DNA from: Porticoccus sp038143955
Lineage (GTDB): Bacteria > Pseudomonadota > Gammaproteobacteria > Pseudomonadales > Porticoccaceae
DNA: 64,000 nucleotides
NCBI GenBank assembly: GCA_038143955.1
Contig: JAYQMT010000005.1
Coordinates: 1,116,001-1,180,000 of the forward strand
Reading direction: 5' to 3'
Shown: positions 26,793-37,573 of the stretch, piece after piece
Numbering within the stretch: the stretch's first letter is position 1
How the letters are laid out: the number at the start of each line of letters is the position of its first letter
Position numbers and translations under genes: made by a program
The notes under the pieces: generated by a model
The model's input: only the letters and a program-made list of their open reading frames with translations
What the model was told of the DNA's origin: nothing
Databases searched by the model: none

Positions 26793-27875
26793 ATGGAAGA
26801 AATAAAGAACATAGTCTTAAATAATCTAAACGTCTCAGTTTTATTATTGGATGAGAGGCTGAAAATACTTTACGCGAACTCTGCAACTGAAAGTTTATTT
26901 GATACAAGTTCATTTCGTGTTGTGGGCAAATCGATACTTAATTTTTTAAAGGAGTACGATGGGGATCTGCAGAGCAGTCAAATTGACTTTTCTGCTATAG
27001 ATAAAGCAATGAACGATTATCGTCCATTTACTCAAAGAGAGCTATGTCTTCAGCTTTCTGATGATGTAAACATTACTGTAGACTTTACTGTCTCTCCCAT
27101 AATTCATGGCTCTAAAAAAATGCTTTTATTAGAAATTCAGCAGGTGGAAAGACTAATACAGCTAAATAAAGAACAGGGGTTTCTAGATACACATAAGTCG
27201 GCCAGAAACCTAATTCGTGATCTTGCTCATGAAATAAAAAACCCTCTTGGAGGAATTAAAGGCGCAGCACAACTTCTTTCAGATGACCTTGAAAATCGAC
27301 AAGAATTACTTGAATTTACTAGTATTATTTCCAAGGAAACTGATAGGCTATCCAAGCTTGTAGATCAAATGCTGGGATCAAATACCTTACCGAAATTTAC
27401 ATTATTAAATATCCATGAAGTAATTGAATATGTGGTCTCACTAATTGAAAAAGAAACGATGGGTAATATAAGTATAAATAAAGTTTATGATCCAAGCATC
27501 CCAGAAATCAGTGGGGACAAAGGGAAATTAACTCAGGCTTTTTTGAACATAATGCTTAACTCTGTTCAAGCACTCTCTGATAACAAAACAGCAAATCCTG
27601 TGATTGAAGTTACGACAAGTATTGAGAGAAATCAAACAATCCGAGGAGTTCATCACAAGATGAGCTGCTGCATACAAATTGTCGACAATGGTCCAGGTGT
27701 TTCAGAAGAGATGCTCGATTTGATGTTTTTTCCATCGATTACTGGAAAAGTAGGAGGAACTGGTCTGGGTCTATCAATTTCTCAGTCAGCAATAGATGTT
27801 CATCATGGTCTTATTAAATGTGAAAATAAGAGCGGCAAAACATTTTTTTATATCTACCTACCGTTGGATAAATAA
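26793..27875 (+). CDS. ntrB: Nitrogen sensor histidine kinase/phosphatase NtrB
   Basis: The protein has 360 residues, close to the family norm, with no membrane segment. An N-terminal PAS domain covers about residues 5-115. The phosphorylated His is in RDLAHEIKNPLGGIKGAAQLL. The HATPase domain has the N-box IMLNSVQAL, the G1 box DNGPGVSEEML and the G2 box GTGLGLSIS. It phosphorylates or dephosphorylates NtrC according to PII signalling. ntrC begins one base after the stop. Confidence 0.95.
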   Translation: MEEIKNIVLNNLNVSVLLLDERLKILYANSATESLFDTSSFRVVGKSILNFLKEYDGDLQSSQIDFSAIDKAMNDYRPFTQRELCLQLSDDVNITVDFTVSPIIHGSKKMLLLEIQQVERLIQLNKEQGFLDTHKSARNLIRDLAHEIKNPLGGIKGAAQLLSDDLENRQELLEFTSIISKETDRLSKLVDQMLGSNTLPKFTLLNIHEVIEYVVSLIEKETMGNISINKVYDPSIPEISGDKGKLTQAFLNIMLNSVQALSDNKTANPVIEVTTSIERNQTIRGVHHKMSCCIQIVDNGPGVSEEMLDLMFFPSITGKVGGTGLGLSISQSAIDVHHGLIKCENKSGKTFFYIYLPLDK

Positions 27876-27876
27876 T

Positions 27877-29284
27877 ATGAAGCATAATGTCTGGATCGTT
27901 GATGATGATCAATCTATTCGTTGGGTCGTAGAGAAAGCACTAGCCAGAGAAAATATGGTTGTAAGTTGCTTTGAGACTGCAAAAAAACTTCTTGTTGAGC
28001 TCAGTAAGACAACTCCAGATATAGTGATAACTGATATAAGAATGCCTGGAATGAGTGGATTGGAGCTTTTAAAAAAAATTCACTCTTCAAATCCAAATCT
28101 ACCTATAATAGTTACTACAGCCCATTCAGATTTGGATAGTGCTGTATCTGCCTATCAGGTGGCGCATTCGAATATTTACCTAAACCATTTGATCTTGAAG
28201 ATTTAATAGCAGTAACACAGCGCGCAATAAACTTCACAAAAGATCAAAGAAAAGCCAGTGCTTCAGAGGAAAGTATTTCTAATGATCACAATGAAATAAT
28301 TGGTGAAGCTCAATCTATGCAAGAGGTCTTCCGTGCTATCGGTAGATTATCAAACTCAAATATTACTGTCTTAATTAATGGTGAGTCGGGTACAGGGAAA
28401 GAACTTGTAGCTAAAGCATTACATGATAATAGCCCTCGTAAAGAAAACAAATTTATCGCCCTAAATATGGCTGCCATTCCACACGACTTAATAGAATCGG
28501 AATTATTTGGGCATGAAAAAGGTGCCTTTAGTGGGGCAAGTCAGCGTAGAGAAGGTCGTTTTCAGCAAGCAAATGGTGGGACACTTTTTCTGGATGAGAT
28601 AGGCGATATGCCTGCTGAGGCACAAACTAGGCTATTACGTGTGCTTGCCAATGGAGAATTTTATCTAGTGGGTGGTCATATACCAATAAAAGTTGATACT
28701 CGAATTATTGCAGCCACTCATCAAAATCTTGAAGATCTTGTAGTTAAAAATCTATTTAGGGAAGATCTATTTCACCGCTTAAATGTTATTCGAATACATC
28801 TACCAAATCTTGCTGACCGTAGAGAAGACATCCCAAAATTATTAAGACATTTTTTAAATATAGCAGCAAGAGAATTAAAATATGAGACAAAAATTCTTAC
28901 ACATGAAACTATAGAACATCTAAGTATTCGCCCATGGCCAGGAAATGTAAGAGAGTTAGAAAACTTATGTCGATGGATAACGGTTGTGGCCCCAGGCATA
29001 GAGGTTCATATAGAGGACTTACCAGCTGAATTTCATAATATATCAAATGATGATTCAAATGACGCCGGATCGTGGGAAGAGCATCTAAAGCAGTGGGCTC
29101 AAGTAGAGCTATCATCTGGAAATACTGAAATTATAGCTAGAGCAACAAGAACCTTGAGAAAACTTTAATTGAAGCTGCATTAATTAAAACTGGTGGCAGA
29201 AAAAATAAAGCTGCAGAAATGCTAGGTTTAGGTAGAAACACACTTGCCCGAAAACTTAAAGAATTAGAAATAATTATCGATTAA
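27877..29284 (+). CDS. ntrC: Nitrogen response regulator NtrC (two frame breaks)
   Basis: The receiver domain starts at ATG 27877 with WIVDDDQSIRW and the phospho-Asp in IVITDIRMPG. The AAA+ domain has Walker A GESGTGKE, the sigma-54-contact loop GAFSGA (usually GAFTGA), and FLDEIGDMP. The C-terminal Fis-type helix-turn-helix reads NKAAEMLGLGRNTLARKLKEL. The frame breaks at GG 28158-28159 (GGG expected, giving YQGGAFEYLPKPFDLEDL) and at AA 29150-29151 (AAA expected, giving NLEKTLIEAAL). The repaired protein has 469 residues, the E. coli length. It would activate sigma-54 at glnA and probably amtB. Confidence 0.95.
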
Positions 29285-29302
29285 ATCTTAATGATAAATA
29301 AT

Positions 29303-29712
29303 TTATTCTTTTATAACTGGAAGACTCTGGTTTTGCCATTCCATCATACCCCTGCTAATCTTAATGCACTAAATCCCTCTTGTTGTAATTTTCGACCAAC
29401 AGAGCCAGAATGCTGACTTTGCTTATCAGCGACTATAATTGCTTTTGTTCGATACTGTTCAAGTTCAGGTATTCTCTGATTCAACTTAGTATATGGAATA
29501 TTAATTGCCCCCGCTATATGCCCCAAACTGAAATCTTTTATTTCACGAACATCTAGGAGTATCGCTTCTTCAGAATTTATCATGCGAGTGACCACATGCG
29601 GTGATATAGTTTTACCACTCTTAGCGCGTTCGTTAATTGCATACAAATAAATGAGAGTCATAAAAATGCTCACAAGAATCCATTGTTCGCTTATAAAATC
29701 AAAAAATTCCAA
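29303..29712 (-). CDS. yibN: Membrane-anchored rhodanese-like protein YibN (one frame break)
   Basis: A short N-terminal membrane anchor, WILVSIFMTLIYLYAI, precedes one rhodanese domain with LLDVREIKDFSLGHIAGAINIP. The frame stops early at RLAG. A fifth base in the C4 run 29349-29352 restores RLAGGMMEWQNQSLPVIKE and the normal end. The usual catalytic-loop Cys is not visible: the loop reads IIVADKQSQHSG, so sulfurtransferase activity is doubtful. It is divergent from gpmI, as yibN is in E. coli. Confidence 0.85.
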
Positions 29713-29875
29713 GGTTATTAACTCCGATAGCTGTTTTTGTATATTAAAGAAGACATTATCTGTAAATTATACACAGCGAAACGATTAACGGGAAACCATC
29801 ATTGGCGCTAATCACTCTTTGCCGGTAATATTATTATTATCAATCTATAAAAACTCAAACAGAGCCTAAAAATTT

Positions 29876-31422
29876 ATGACTAAATCAAAAAAACCACTAT
29901 TACTTTTGATACTAGATGGATTTGGATATAGCAAAAAAAAAAGAAGCATAACGCTATACATTCAGCCAAAACACCTATACTAGACGGCTTATGGAGTAAG
30001 TGCCCACATAGCTTGATTAATACGTCTGGACCTGCAGTTGGGTTACCTGTTGGGCAAATGGGTAATAGCGAAGTAGGTCATATAACTCTCGGATCAGGGA
30101 GAGTTATACACCAAAATCTTTCACAAATTAATAATTGTATTAAAAATGGTGATTTTTTCTCTAATCCTGCATATATAAAAGCAGTTGATAAGGCGATCGC
30201 TAACGATACAGCGGTACATATCTTTGGCCTTCTTTCTGCGGGGGGGGTACACAGTCATGAGAATCATATAAACAATTCAATCAAACTTGCAGCTAAAAGA
30301 GGTGCTAAAAAGATTTATTTGCATGCCTTTTTAGATGGAAGGGATACGCCACCAAGAAGTGCTGAAGAGTCAATTAAAACGACGGAGGCTATTCTTTTGG
30401 ACTTAGGTGTAGGAAAAATTGCTAGTATATCTGGAAGATTTTATGCAATGGATAGAGACAAAAGATGGGATCGCCTTGAAGCAGTATACAATATGCTCAC
30501 AGATGACTACCCTGAATATGTTGCCGATAGCGCAATTGAGGCACTGGAAGACAGTTATAATTATACTGATAGCGATGAATTTGTTTTACCAACCAAAATT
30601 TCTACAATGAATGAAAAATCCATGGTGGGTGATGGTGATGTAGTTATTTTCATGAATTTTAGGCCAGACCGAGCTCGACAGATAACTAACGCTTTTACCG
30701 ATGATAATTTTATTGGATTCACCAGAAAAAAACGTCCAAAATTAGCTGATTTTGTAATGACCACTCAGTACTCCAAAGACATCCATGCTCCAGTAGCATT
30801 CCCGCCAGAAGAAATTCGTAACTCATTAGGGGAGTATTTAAGTAATTTAGATAAAACACAATTAAGAATCGCAGAGACTGAAAAATATGCTCATGTAACC
30901 TTTTTTTTTAGTGGTGGGCAAGAAAATCTTTTCAAAGGAGAATCAAGAATACTAATTCCATCCCCAAAAGTTGAAACTTATGATCTCATGCCAGAAATGA
31001 GTGCTTATGAGCTCACAGAAAACCTTATTGAAGCAATTAGTAGCAAAGATTTTGATGTTATTATTTGCGACTATGCAAATTGTGACCAAGTTGGTCACAG
31101 CGGAATTTTTGATGCGGCAGCAAAGGCTGTAGAGGTGATTGACGACTGCATTGGTAAGCTGTTATTCGCAGTTGAGGGTGTTGACGGTCAGTGTTTAATA
31201 ACTGCTGATCATGGTAATGTTGAGCAAATGTTCGATGAAAAGACTGGGCAACCTCACACACAACACACTACTTTACCAGTCCCCCTGATATATATAGGAG
31301 AAAAGAAAATATCACTTCTTAAACAGGGATCGTTATCAGATGTCGCCCCTACAATTTTAACACTTATGGATTTACCTCAGCCCAAGGAAATGACAGGAAA
31401 ATCCCTAGTCAAAAATCACTAA
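29876..31422 (+). CDS. gpmI: 2,3-bisphosphoglycerate-independent phosphoglycerate mutase (frame break near the start)
   Basis: This Mn-dependent glycolytic enzyme interconverts 3- and 2-phosphoglycerate. The N-terminus from ATG 29876 reads MTKSKKPLLLLILDGFGYS, with the metal-binding Asp. The frame then breaks in the A10 run 29933-29942. Eight A's fit family spacing best, and eleven would also restore frame. HNAIHSAKTPILDGLW follows. The catalytic Ser is in QMGNSEVGH. Later motifs are HAFLDGRDTPPRSA, FMNFRPDRARQ, CDYANCDQVGHSG and TADHGNVEQM. The repaired length is about 515 residues, normal for GpmI. Confidence 0.94.
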
Positions 31423-31436
31423 TATAGTACTAACTA

Positions 31437-32583
31437 ATGATGATACATTTAATGCGATATTTCATTCTAAGAATACTTATTGCTCTCATTTTTATTTCCC
31501 CTATATTGGCTGAAGAAAAAAATGATCTAAATAAACTAAATAATAAAATTTCTGAACTTAAAAAATCACTAGTGGGGCATGGAGAAAGCCAAGAATCATT
31601 GAATGATCAATTAGAAAAAACTGAGTTATCTCTAGCAAAAATAGTCTCCAAGATAAGAGCTTTTGAAAAAAAAATAGATTCTCTAAACCGCAGAATTGAA
31701 AATCTTAATGAACAAAAAAATAATTTAGCAGCATACTTAAGGAAACAACAATATCTAATAAAAAATTATATTAAATTTCTTCATCGTCAAGGAACAGAAG
31801 AGCCTCTAAAGCTTATTTTAAAACAACAAAACCCAAAAAATATTAATCGAATACTTGAATATTATAATTACTTTATAAATGCTAGAAATGAAAAAATTAA
31901 CAGTTATAAAGAGAAAATTAAAGAACTTAATATTACCCAAAAGCTAATTTCAGCTCAAAAATTAGAATTAATGCGAAATCGATCTGAACTTAGACAGAGA
32001 AAAAATAGCTTCTTGTCATTACAAAGTTCAAGATCATTAACTATGAAGAAACTTAATAGTAAAATTAATTCTTCAAAACTCAAACTTGCTTTATACGCTG
32101 ACCAGAAAGCTAATCTAGAAATCTTATTAAGAAAAAAAAACCCACGCATTGAATAATTATTCTAGTGCCTCTTCAAAAAACAATTTTTATGAAAATAAAG
32201 GTAAATTACCTTGGCCTGTGAATGCTTACCCTAGTAATAAGTATGACTTAAAATCAAATTCTTCGATGCACTCAAAAGGTTGGCTTCTAAAAACTAATGC
32301 GGGATCTCCAGTAAGAGTTGTTCATGATGGTAAAATCATATTTGCTAATTATCTTAAGGGACTTGGTCTTTTGATGATAGTTAGTCATGGTGATGGCTTC
32401 ATGACATTATATGCTCATAACCAATTTCTTTTAAAAAAAATGGGTGACTGGGTATTGAAAGGCGAAGATATCGCGAGGGTGGGAAACACTGGTGGTCTTG
32501 ATGAGCATGCACTTTATTTTGAAGTGAGAAAAAACGGGAAGCCTTCAAATCCAAAATTTTGGCTCTTAAGTAAGAATTACTAG
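31437..32583 (+). CDS. envC: Murein hydrolase activator EnvC (one frame break)
   Basis: A signal peptide ends near ISPILAEE and is followed by a long coiled coil (about residues 20-230) and a C-terminal LytM/M23 domain. The frame breaks in the A9 run 32132-32140, just before the LytM part. Ten A's join them. The LytM domain is degenerate: the usual His-x-Gly-x-Asp and His-x-His zinc ligands are replaced (MHSKGWLL, ALYFEVR). This matches EnvC, which is not an enzyme but activates the amidases AmiA/AmiB at the septum through FtsEX. It lies between gpmI and ctpA, the conserved order. Confidence 0.9.
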
Positions 32584-32652
32584 ATTGATGCTAATAATAT
32601 ATAGTAATAGTGGTAACCTAAAATATTAGTGTATAAAAATAAGAGTAACATC

Positions 32653-33943
32653 ATGTTTGTTTCAAGATATATAGTATTTTCATTTATTGTATTTTTTTTA
32701 TCCCATGCTTTTTCCAGCGTTGCATATGCAAACACTAGCCAAAAAAGTGACCTACTTCCGCTTAAAGAGTTACGTTACTTTACTCAAGCATTTGAAAGAA
32801 TTAAGAAAGAACATATAGAAAAAATTAATGACAAAGAATTACTCGAAATGGCAATAGAAGGGCTACTTGGTACCTTAGATCCCCATTCAGCATATTTAGA
32901 TAAAAACACCTTTTCTCTATTACAAGAACGAACTTCTGGACAATTTGAGGGGCTTGGTATTGACATCAGTCAAGAGAATGGCGCTCTTAAAGTTATTTCG
33001 CCAATTGATGGTTCACCTGCATATAAGGCAGGGGTTTTATCCGGAGACTTGATTATCAAAATTAATAATAGCAATGTTCAAAGCATATCGTTTGACGAAG
33101 CAGTTGAATTAATGAGGGGGCCAAAAAGGATCTGTACTATCCTTAACTATTCTTAGAGATCAGATGGATAGAGCAATTGAAATAAATATTGAACGAGATA
33201 CCATCAAAATTGACAGTGTTAGCTCTAAAATACTTGAATCAGATATAGCTTACATTCGTATTGCACAATTTCAAGAAAATACTGGTATACAGTTTAAAAA
33301 ATTATTAAGCAGCTTATATGTTGGAGATGTCTCTCCTAAAGGATTGATTATAGATCTACGAAATAATCCAGGTGGTCTTCTAGCAAGCTCAATAGAGGTT
33401 GTGGATTCGATTTTAGATGAAGGGCTAATTGTTTATACCGAAGGTCGATCTGCGACATCAAATAAAAAATATTATGCTTCTATTGGGGACGATTTAAATG
33501 GCTTACCGATAATAATTTTAATCAACGAAGGTTCTGCATCTGCGGCAGAAATCGTTGCAGGCGCACTTCAAGATCACAACCGTGCGCTCATACTGGGTAC
33601 TTCAAGTTTTGGTAAAGGATCTGTACAAACAATCTTTCCATTAGGTGCTGATCGGGGAATCAAACTTACCACTGCAAGGTATTTCACTCCAAATGGAATC
33701 TCAATTCAAGGAGCTGGTATATTGCCAGATATTGTGATCGAACCAGCAGAGATAAAGATACGCAGAAATACAACGAAAACCAAAGGAGAGAATCTACTAG
33801 GGCACCTTAGTAATCCAGTGAAAGGGAAATCTGGCGAAAAAGAAATGGTGACAATAGATGACAACCAATTATACGATGCAATAAACTTATTAAAGGGGTT
33901 ATATATATTAAATAACAAAACTAAGCCTGAAAAAGCTCTATAA
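32653..33943 (+). CDS. ctpA: Carboxy-terminal processing protease CtpA (one frame break)
   Basis: A signal peptide (MFVSRYIVFSFIVFFLSH to VAYA) is followed by a PDZ domain near residues 90-160 with GLGIDIS and SPAYKAGVLSGDLI. The S41 protease core has the nucleophile Ser in NEGSASAAEIVAGAL and the general-base Lys in SFGKGSVQ. The frame breaks in the A5 run 33123-33127. Four A's give MRGPKGSVLSLTILRDQM. I preferred ATG 32653 to the in-frame GTG 32629 because it begins the signal peptide and has AAGAG upstream. The family trims periplasmic proteins, including cell-wall hydrolases. Confidence 0.92.
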
Positions 33944-33956
33944 TATTTTTCTAATA

Positions 33957-34730
33957 TTAAAGTCTCACTTCGATACCCTGTTTTGCCATGTAAGCCTTAG
34001 CTTCTTTAATTGTAAACTCGCCAAAATGAAAAATACTAGCAGCTAGAACCGCATCAGCCTGCCCCTCAAGTATACCGTCAGCTAAATGCTTTAGATTACC
34101 TGCCCCTCCGGAAGCAATAATAGGAATATCAACTTCTGAGCTAACTGCTTTTGTAAGTTCTAGATTAAAACCATTTTTAGTTCCATCGTTATCCATGCTA
34201 GTCAGTAAAATTTCACCTGCTCCATACCTGGCCATCTTATTTGTCCAGTCCAGTACATCAATTCCTGTGGTATTTCTGCCGCCATGAGTAAATACTTCCC
34301 ATTTTATGGGCTCATCATTAGTACTAGTTTTCTTAGCATCAATAGCAACGACAATACACTGGGAGCCAAAACGGTCAGCAGCAATACGTACGAATTCTGG
34401 TGTTTTTACAGCTGCTGAATTGATACTTACCTTATCAGCACCAGCGTTGAGCAAGTTCCTTATATCCGTCAAGTTTCTGACGCCACCGCCTACTGTAAGG
34501 GGGATAAATACCTCACTTGCCATTCTTTCTACTGTATTTATTATAGTATCTCGGCCCTCGTGGCTGGCTGTGATATCTAGAAAAGTAATTTCATCAGCTC
34601 CTTCCTGATTGTATCGTTTAGCCACTTCTATAGGATCACCAGCATCTCTAATATCTATGAATTGGATACCCTTAACTACCCGACCTCTGTCAACATCGAG
34701 ACAAGGAATAATTCTCTTTGCTAATGTCAT
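33957..34730 (-). CDS. hisF: Imidazole glycerol phosphate synthase cyclase subunit
   Basis: The protein has 257 residues and is an intact TIM barrel. The catalytic Asp residues lie in RIIPCLDVDRGRVVKG and in GEILLTSMDNDGTKNG. The LTVGGGVRN and IIASGGAGN phosphate-binding loops are conserved. It uses ammonia from HisH to form the imidazole ring. It is separated here from hisGDC, and hisH, hisA and hisB are not in the window. It converges with ctpA, with a 13-base gap. Confidence 0.97.
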   Translation of the reverse strand: MTLAKRIIPCLDVDRGRVVKGIQFIDIRDAGDPIEVAKRYNQEGADEITFLDITASHEGRDTIINTVERMASEVFIPLTVGGGVRNLTDIRNLLNAGADKVSINSAAVKTPEFVRIAADRFGSQCIVVAIDAKKTSTNDEPIKWEVFTHGGRNTTGIDVLDWTNKMARYGAGEILLTSMDNDGTKNGFNLELTKAVSSEVDIPIIASGGAGNLKHLADGILEGQADAVLAASIFHFGEFTIKEAKAYMAKQGIEVRL

Positions 34731-34794
34731 AAAATAACCTTAATTATATTGGGAACCGAAAAATTTTGTCCCTATAAGTTACGACGGGCTAATA

Positions 34795-35387
34795 CTAATC
34801 TTTATCAAAAAGATGTCCTAATTTTCCAGCTTTTACTGCCAAATACGCTTCATTATGTGGATTTTGTCCTGTCTGGATTGACAATCGCTCAGATACAACA
34901 ATTCCCATATTTTTAAGCGCTTTAACTTTTTTAGGATTATTTGTAAGCAACCTAACATCGACTATACCAAGATGATTAAAAATAGATTCGCATACACTAT
35001 AATCTCTCGCATCAGGATCAAATCCCAGCTGCTCATTTGCCTCAACTGTATCAGCACCCTCATCTTGTAGATGGTATGCCTTAATTTTATTCAGCAAACC
35101 AATACCTCTACCCTCTTGTCGAAGATAGACTATTGCTCCTGATTCTTCCTTAGCAATAAGACGCATGGATTGCTCGAGCTGAGACCCACAATCACATCGG
35201 AGACTAAACAAAGAATCGCCCGTTAAACATTCCGAATGAATTCTAACTAATACTGGTTCATGAGTAGATACTGTACCTAAAGTTAAAGCAATATGTTCTT
35301 TTTTTCAATATCATCAAAAAAGCCATGTAACTTAAAAGTTCCCCACCGAGTTGGTAGCTCTGAGCTTTGTATGAAATTTAATGGCAC
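34795..35387 (-). CDS. ribA: GTP cyclohydrolase II (one frame break)
   Basis: This enzyme opens GTP in the first step of riboflavin synthesis. The start is GTG 35387, with GGAG six bases upstream, giving VPLNFIQSSELPTRWGTFKLHGFFDD. The frame breaks in the T7 run (plus strand) 35299-35305. Eight bases give DIEKKEHIALTLGTV. The zinc ligands are in HSECLTGD and RCDCGSQ, and the active site includes RQEGRGIGL. The repaired protein has 197 residues, normal for RibA. It ends the glyA-to-ribA run. Confidence 0.94.
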
Positions 35388-35493
35388 AATTTACTCCAAA
35401 TAGCCTAGTTTAAGAGTAGTCATTTTAACTATGATTCATAACGAGTAAAGAACTTTACATTCATAATCACTTAGACTGAATGAGTTTTAACTT

Positions 35494-35976
35494 TTACATA
35501 ATTTTCATAGTCAAATACAAAACTATGGCAGTAAAACCACCGGCTAATAAATCGTCTGCCATAATGCCTATGCCCCCAGATATATTTTTATCTATCCAGC
35601 TTATAGGCCAAGGTTTCAATATATCAAGAAACCTAAACAGCAAAAAACTTACGAGAATCCAGCCCCAAGTGACTGGAACTAAAATCATAGCAAGCCATAT
35701 TCCAACTATTTCGTCCCATACAATTCCACTATGATCGTGGACATTTAGATCGCGCGCAGTTTTTCCGCAAAAATATATTCCAGCTAGAGCTGCAATTACT
35801 ATAATAATGATATAAGTAACCAATGATAGCTTTACTAAAAAAATCCAAGCTAAAATTCCTAATAAAGTTCCTGCAGTTCCTGGTGCCTTGGGGAACAAGC
35901 CACTACCAAAACCGAATGCCAAAAAGTGAACTGGGTTACGTAAAAGTTCCTTAAAAGTTGGGCTAACTGTATTCAT
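35494..35976 (-). CDS. pgpA: Phosphatidylglycerophosphatase A
   Basis: The protein has 160 residues with about four membrane helices. Conserved features are FGSGLFPKAPGTAGTL near the N-terminus, HDHSGIVWDEIVGIWLAM and RFLDILKPWPI. It dephosphorylates phosphatidylglycerol phosphate in the inner membrane. It follows thiL on the same strand, the usual nusB-thiL-pgpA order. Confidence 0.94.
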   Translation of the reverse strand: MNTVSPTFKELLRNPVHFLAFGFGSGLFPKAPGTAGTLLGILAWIFLVKLSLVTYIIIIVIAALAGIYFCGKTARDLNVHDHSGIVWDEIVGIWLAMILVPVTWGWILVSFLLFRFLDILKPWPISWIDKNISGGIGIMADDLLAGGFTAIVLYLTMKIM

Positions 35977-36041
35977 TTATTATGCTCTTTTTTTTGATAG
36001 AAAAAATTTTTTAAATATATCAAAATTAGTATCGATAATCT

Positions 36042-37031
36042 TCAAAAATGCTGGTAGCCAGTTTTAATTATATTCAACAGTTCACTCTGGTCATCATAAC
36101 AACGTATTCCTGGATCTATAGAGACCTTACCAATATAAGATGCTTTTATTTTTTTTGAGGCTATCATGCTCTCTAATAAGGCAACATATTTTTTTGGAAC
36201 AGTAAAACATAGCTCATAGTCATCGCCACCTGATAGAATCCATTTTTGAATTAAATTATGATCAGCGATATCTGTTAAAAAATTTGCGTATGGTATGCGC
36301 TTAAATTCAATATTGGCACCATACGATTTAGAACTAAGGATATGCCCAAGATCTGCAATAAGCCCATCTGAAATATCTATTGCTGATGATGCAATATTTT
36401 GCAAAAGGATACCCTCTTTTATTCTTGGCTCTGGTCGGTAAAATTTATTATAAATACGGTTGACCAAGCTCTTAGGCAGAGGTTTCAGTGAATTAAGTGG
36501 TTTTTCAAAAAGAAAGAGGGCTGCTGCAGCTTCTCCAAGTGAGCCTGTCACATAAATATAGTCACCTTCTTTAACACCACTCCTTTTTATAGCTTTACCT
36601 TTATCTACAGTTCCAAGTAACTGGATGGTTATTGATAAAGGTCCCGCTGTCAGATCTCCACCAACTAAAGCACAGCCAAATTTTTTGGCATCTCTTTCAA
36701 GTGCTTTAGAAAATCTATAAATCCACTCTTCATTTCCTGTTTGATGAGTTAAGGCTAAAGTAAACCAATGAGGCTCTGCCCCCATAGCTGCGATATCACT
36801 GAGATTAACCCTTAAAGCACGCTGTGCAATATCACTAGGGGAAGAGTTCGATGGAAAATGTATAGCTTCAACCAATGTATCTACAGTGGTTACGAGTTGC
36901 TTATCTGGAGGTATTTCTAAAACAGCGCAATCATCTCCCACTCCAAGTGAGACACCTTTGCTTTCACCTAAATTGGAAAAATATTTTTCTATTATTGAAA
37001 ATTCACTTATTGAAGCTTTTTTTGAACTCAT
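36042..37031 (-). CDS. thiL: Thiamine-monophosphate kinase
   Basis: The protein has 329 residues of the PurM/ThiL fold and phosphorylates thiamine monophosphate to the active diphosphate. Landmarks are SLGVGDDCAVL, VTTVDTLVEAIHF, NLSDIAAMGAEP, GGDLTAGPLSI and AIDISDGLIADLGHI. SGGDDYELCFTVP is in the C-terminal part. All metal-binding Asp motifs look intact. Confidence 0.95.
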   Translation of the reverse strand: MSSKKASISEFSIIEKYFSNLGESKGVSLGVGDDCAVLEIPPDKQLVTTVDTLVEAIHFPSNSSPSDIAQRALRVNLSDIAAMGAEPHWFTLALTHQTGNEEWIYRFSKALERDAKKFGCALVGGDLTAGPLSITIQLLGTVDKGKAIKRSGVKEGDYIYVTGSLGEAAAALFLFEKPLNSLKPLPKSLVNRIYNKFYRPEPRIKEGILLQNIASSAIDISDGLIADLGHILSSKSYGANIEFKRIPYANFLTDIADHNLIQKWILSGGDDYELCFTVPKKYVALLESMIASKKIKASYIGKVSIDPGIRCYDDQSELLNIIKTGYQHF

Positions 37032-37115
37032 AAATTTAACTTTTATATTTAAATATGACTAAAATAGCACTCTCATAATTTAGTAAATATCTATATCTGA
37101 GGATTATCAAGTCGA

Positions 37116-37558
37116 TTATTTAGAGTATTTCTCATTGTTGATTTCAATAGCACGTTTTTTAAGTGCGGCCATATCAAGGATCCCGTTAATATACTTATAG
37201 GTATCAGTTGGCCCAAATTTTTTAGCTAAATTTACTGCCTCATTAATCGCAACCTTATAGGGAATATCGATTCTAAAACATAACTCATATGAACCAATTC
37301 TTAAAATAATCCTGGATATGAGGTCTAATCTCGAAGTTTCTCTATCAAGATATTCTTCATAAGCAGCGTCTACCTCATCTAATTTGTCTATAATACCGTA
37401 AAGCAGTTCTTTAAAAAATTCAGTGTCCACCTTATCCATATTATTATTAGCTACAAATTCTTCGTGTATAGTACTAATTTCAGTACCAGAAACCGAGCGC
37501 TGATAAAGAGCTTGAACTAAGAGCTCTCTAGCTTTTTTCGAGTTGAGGGTAAAAACAT
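37116..37558 (-). CDS. nusB: Transcription antitermination factor NusB (frame break near the start)
   Basis: ATG 37558 has AAGGA upstream and gives MFLPSTRK, then the frame breaks in the T6 run (plus strand) 37533-37538. Seven bases give PSTRKKARELLVQALYQRSV, the family N-terminus. The helical body contains YEEYLDRETSRLDLISRIILRIGSYEL and the C-terminal KKFGPTDTYKYINGILD. The repaired length is 147 residues. NusB with S10 binds boxA in rRNA leaders. Without the repair the only in-frame start would be an unlikely ATT. Confidence 0.93.
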
Positions 37559-37573
37559 CAATGCTTCCTTTGG

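Noticed and set aside
37440..37565. ATT start codon for an unbroken nusB frame
   Set aside because: It would be a very rare start, whereas ATG 37558 plus one T in the T6 run gives the family N-terminus PSTRKKARELL.
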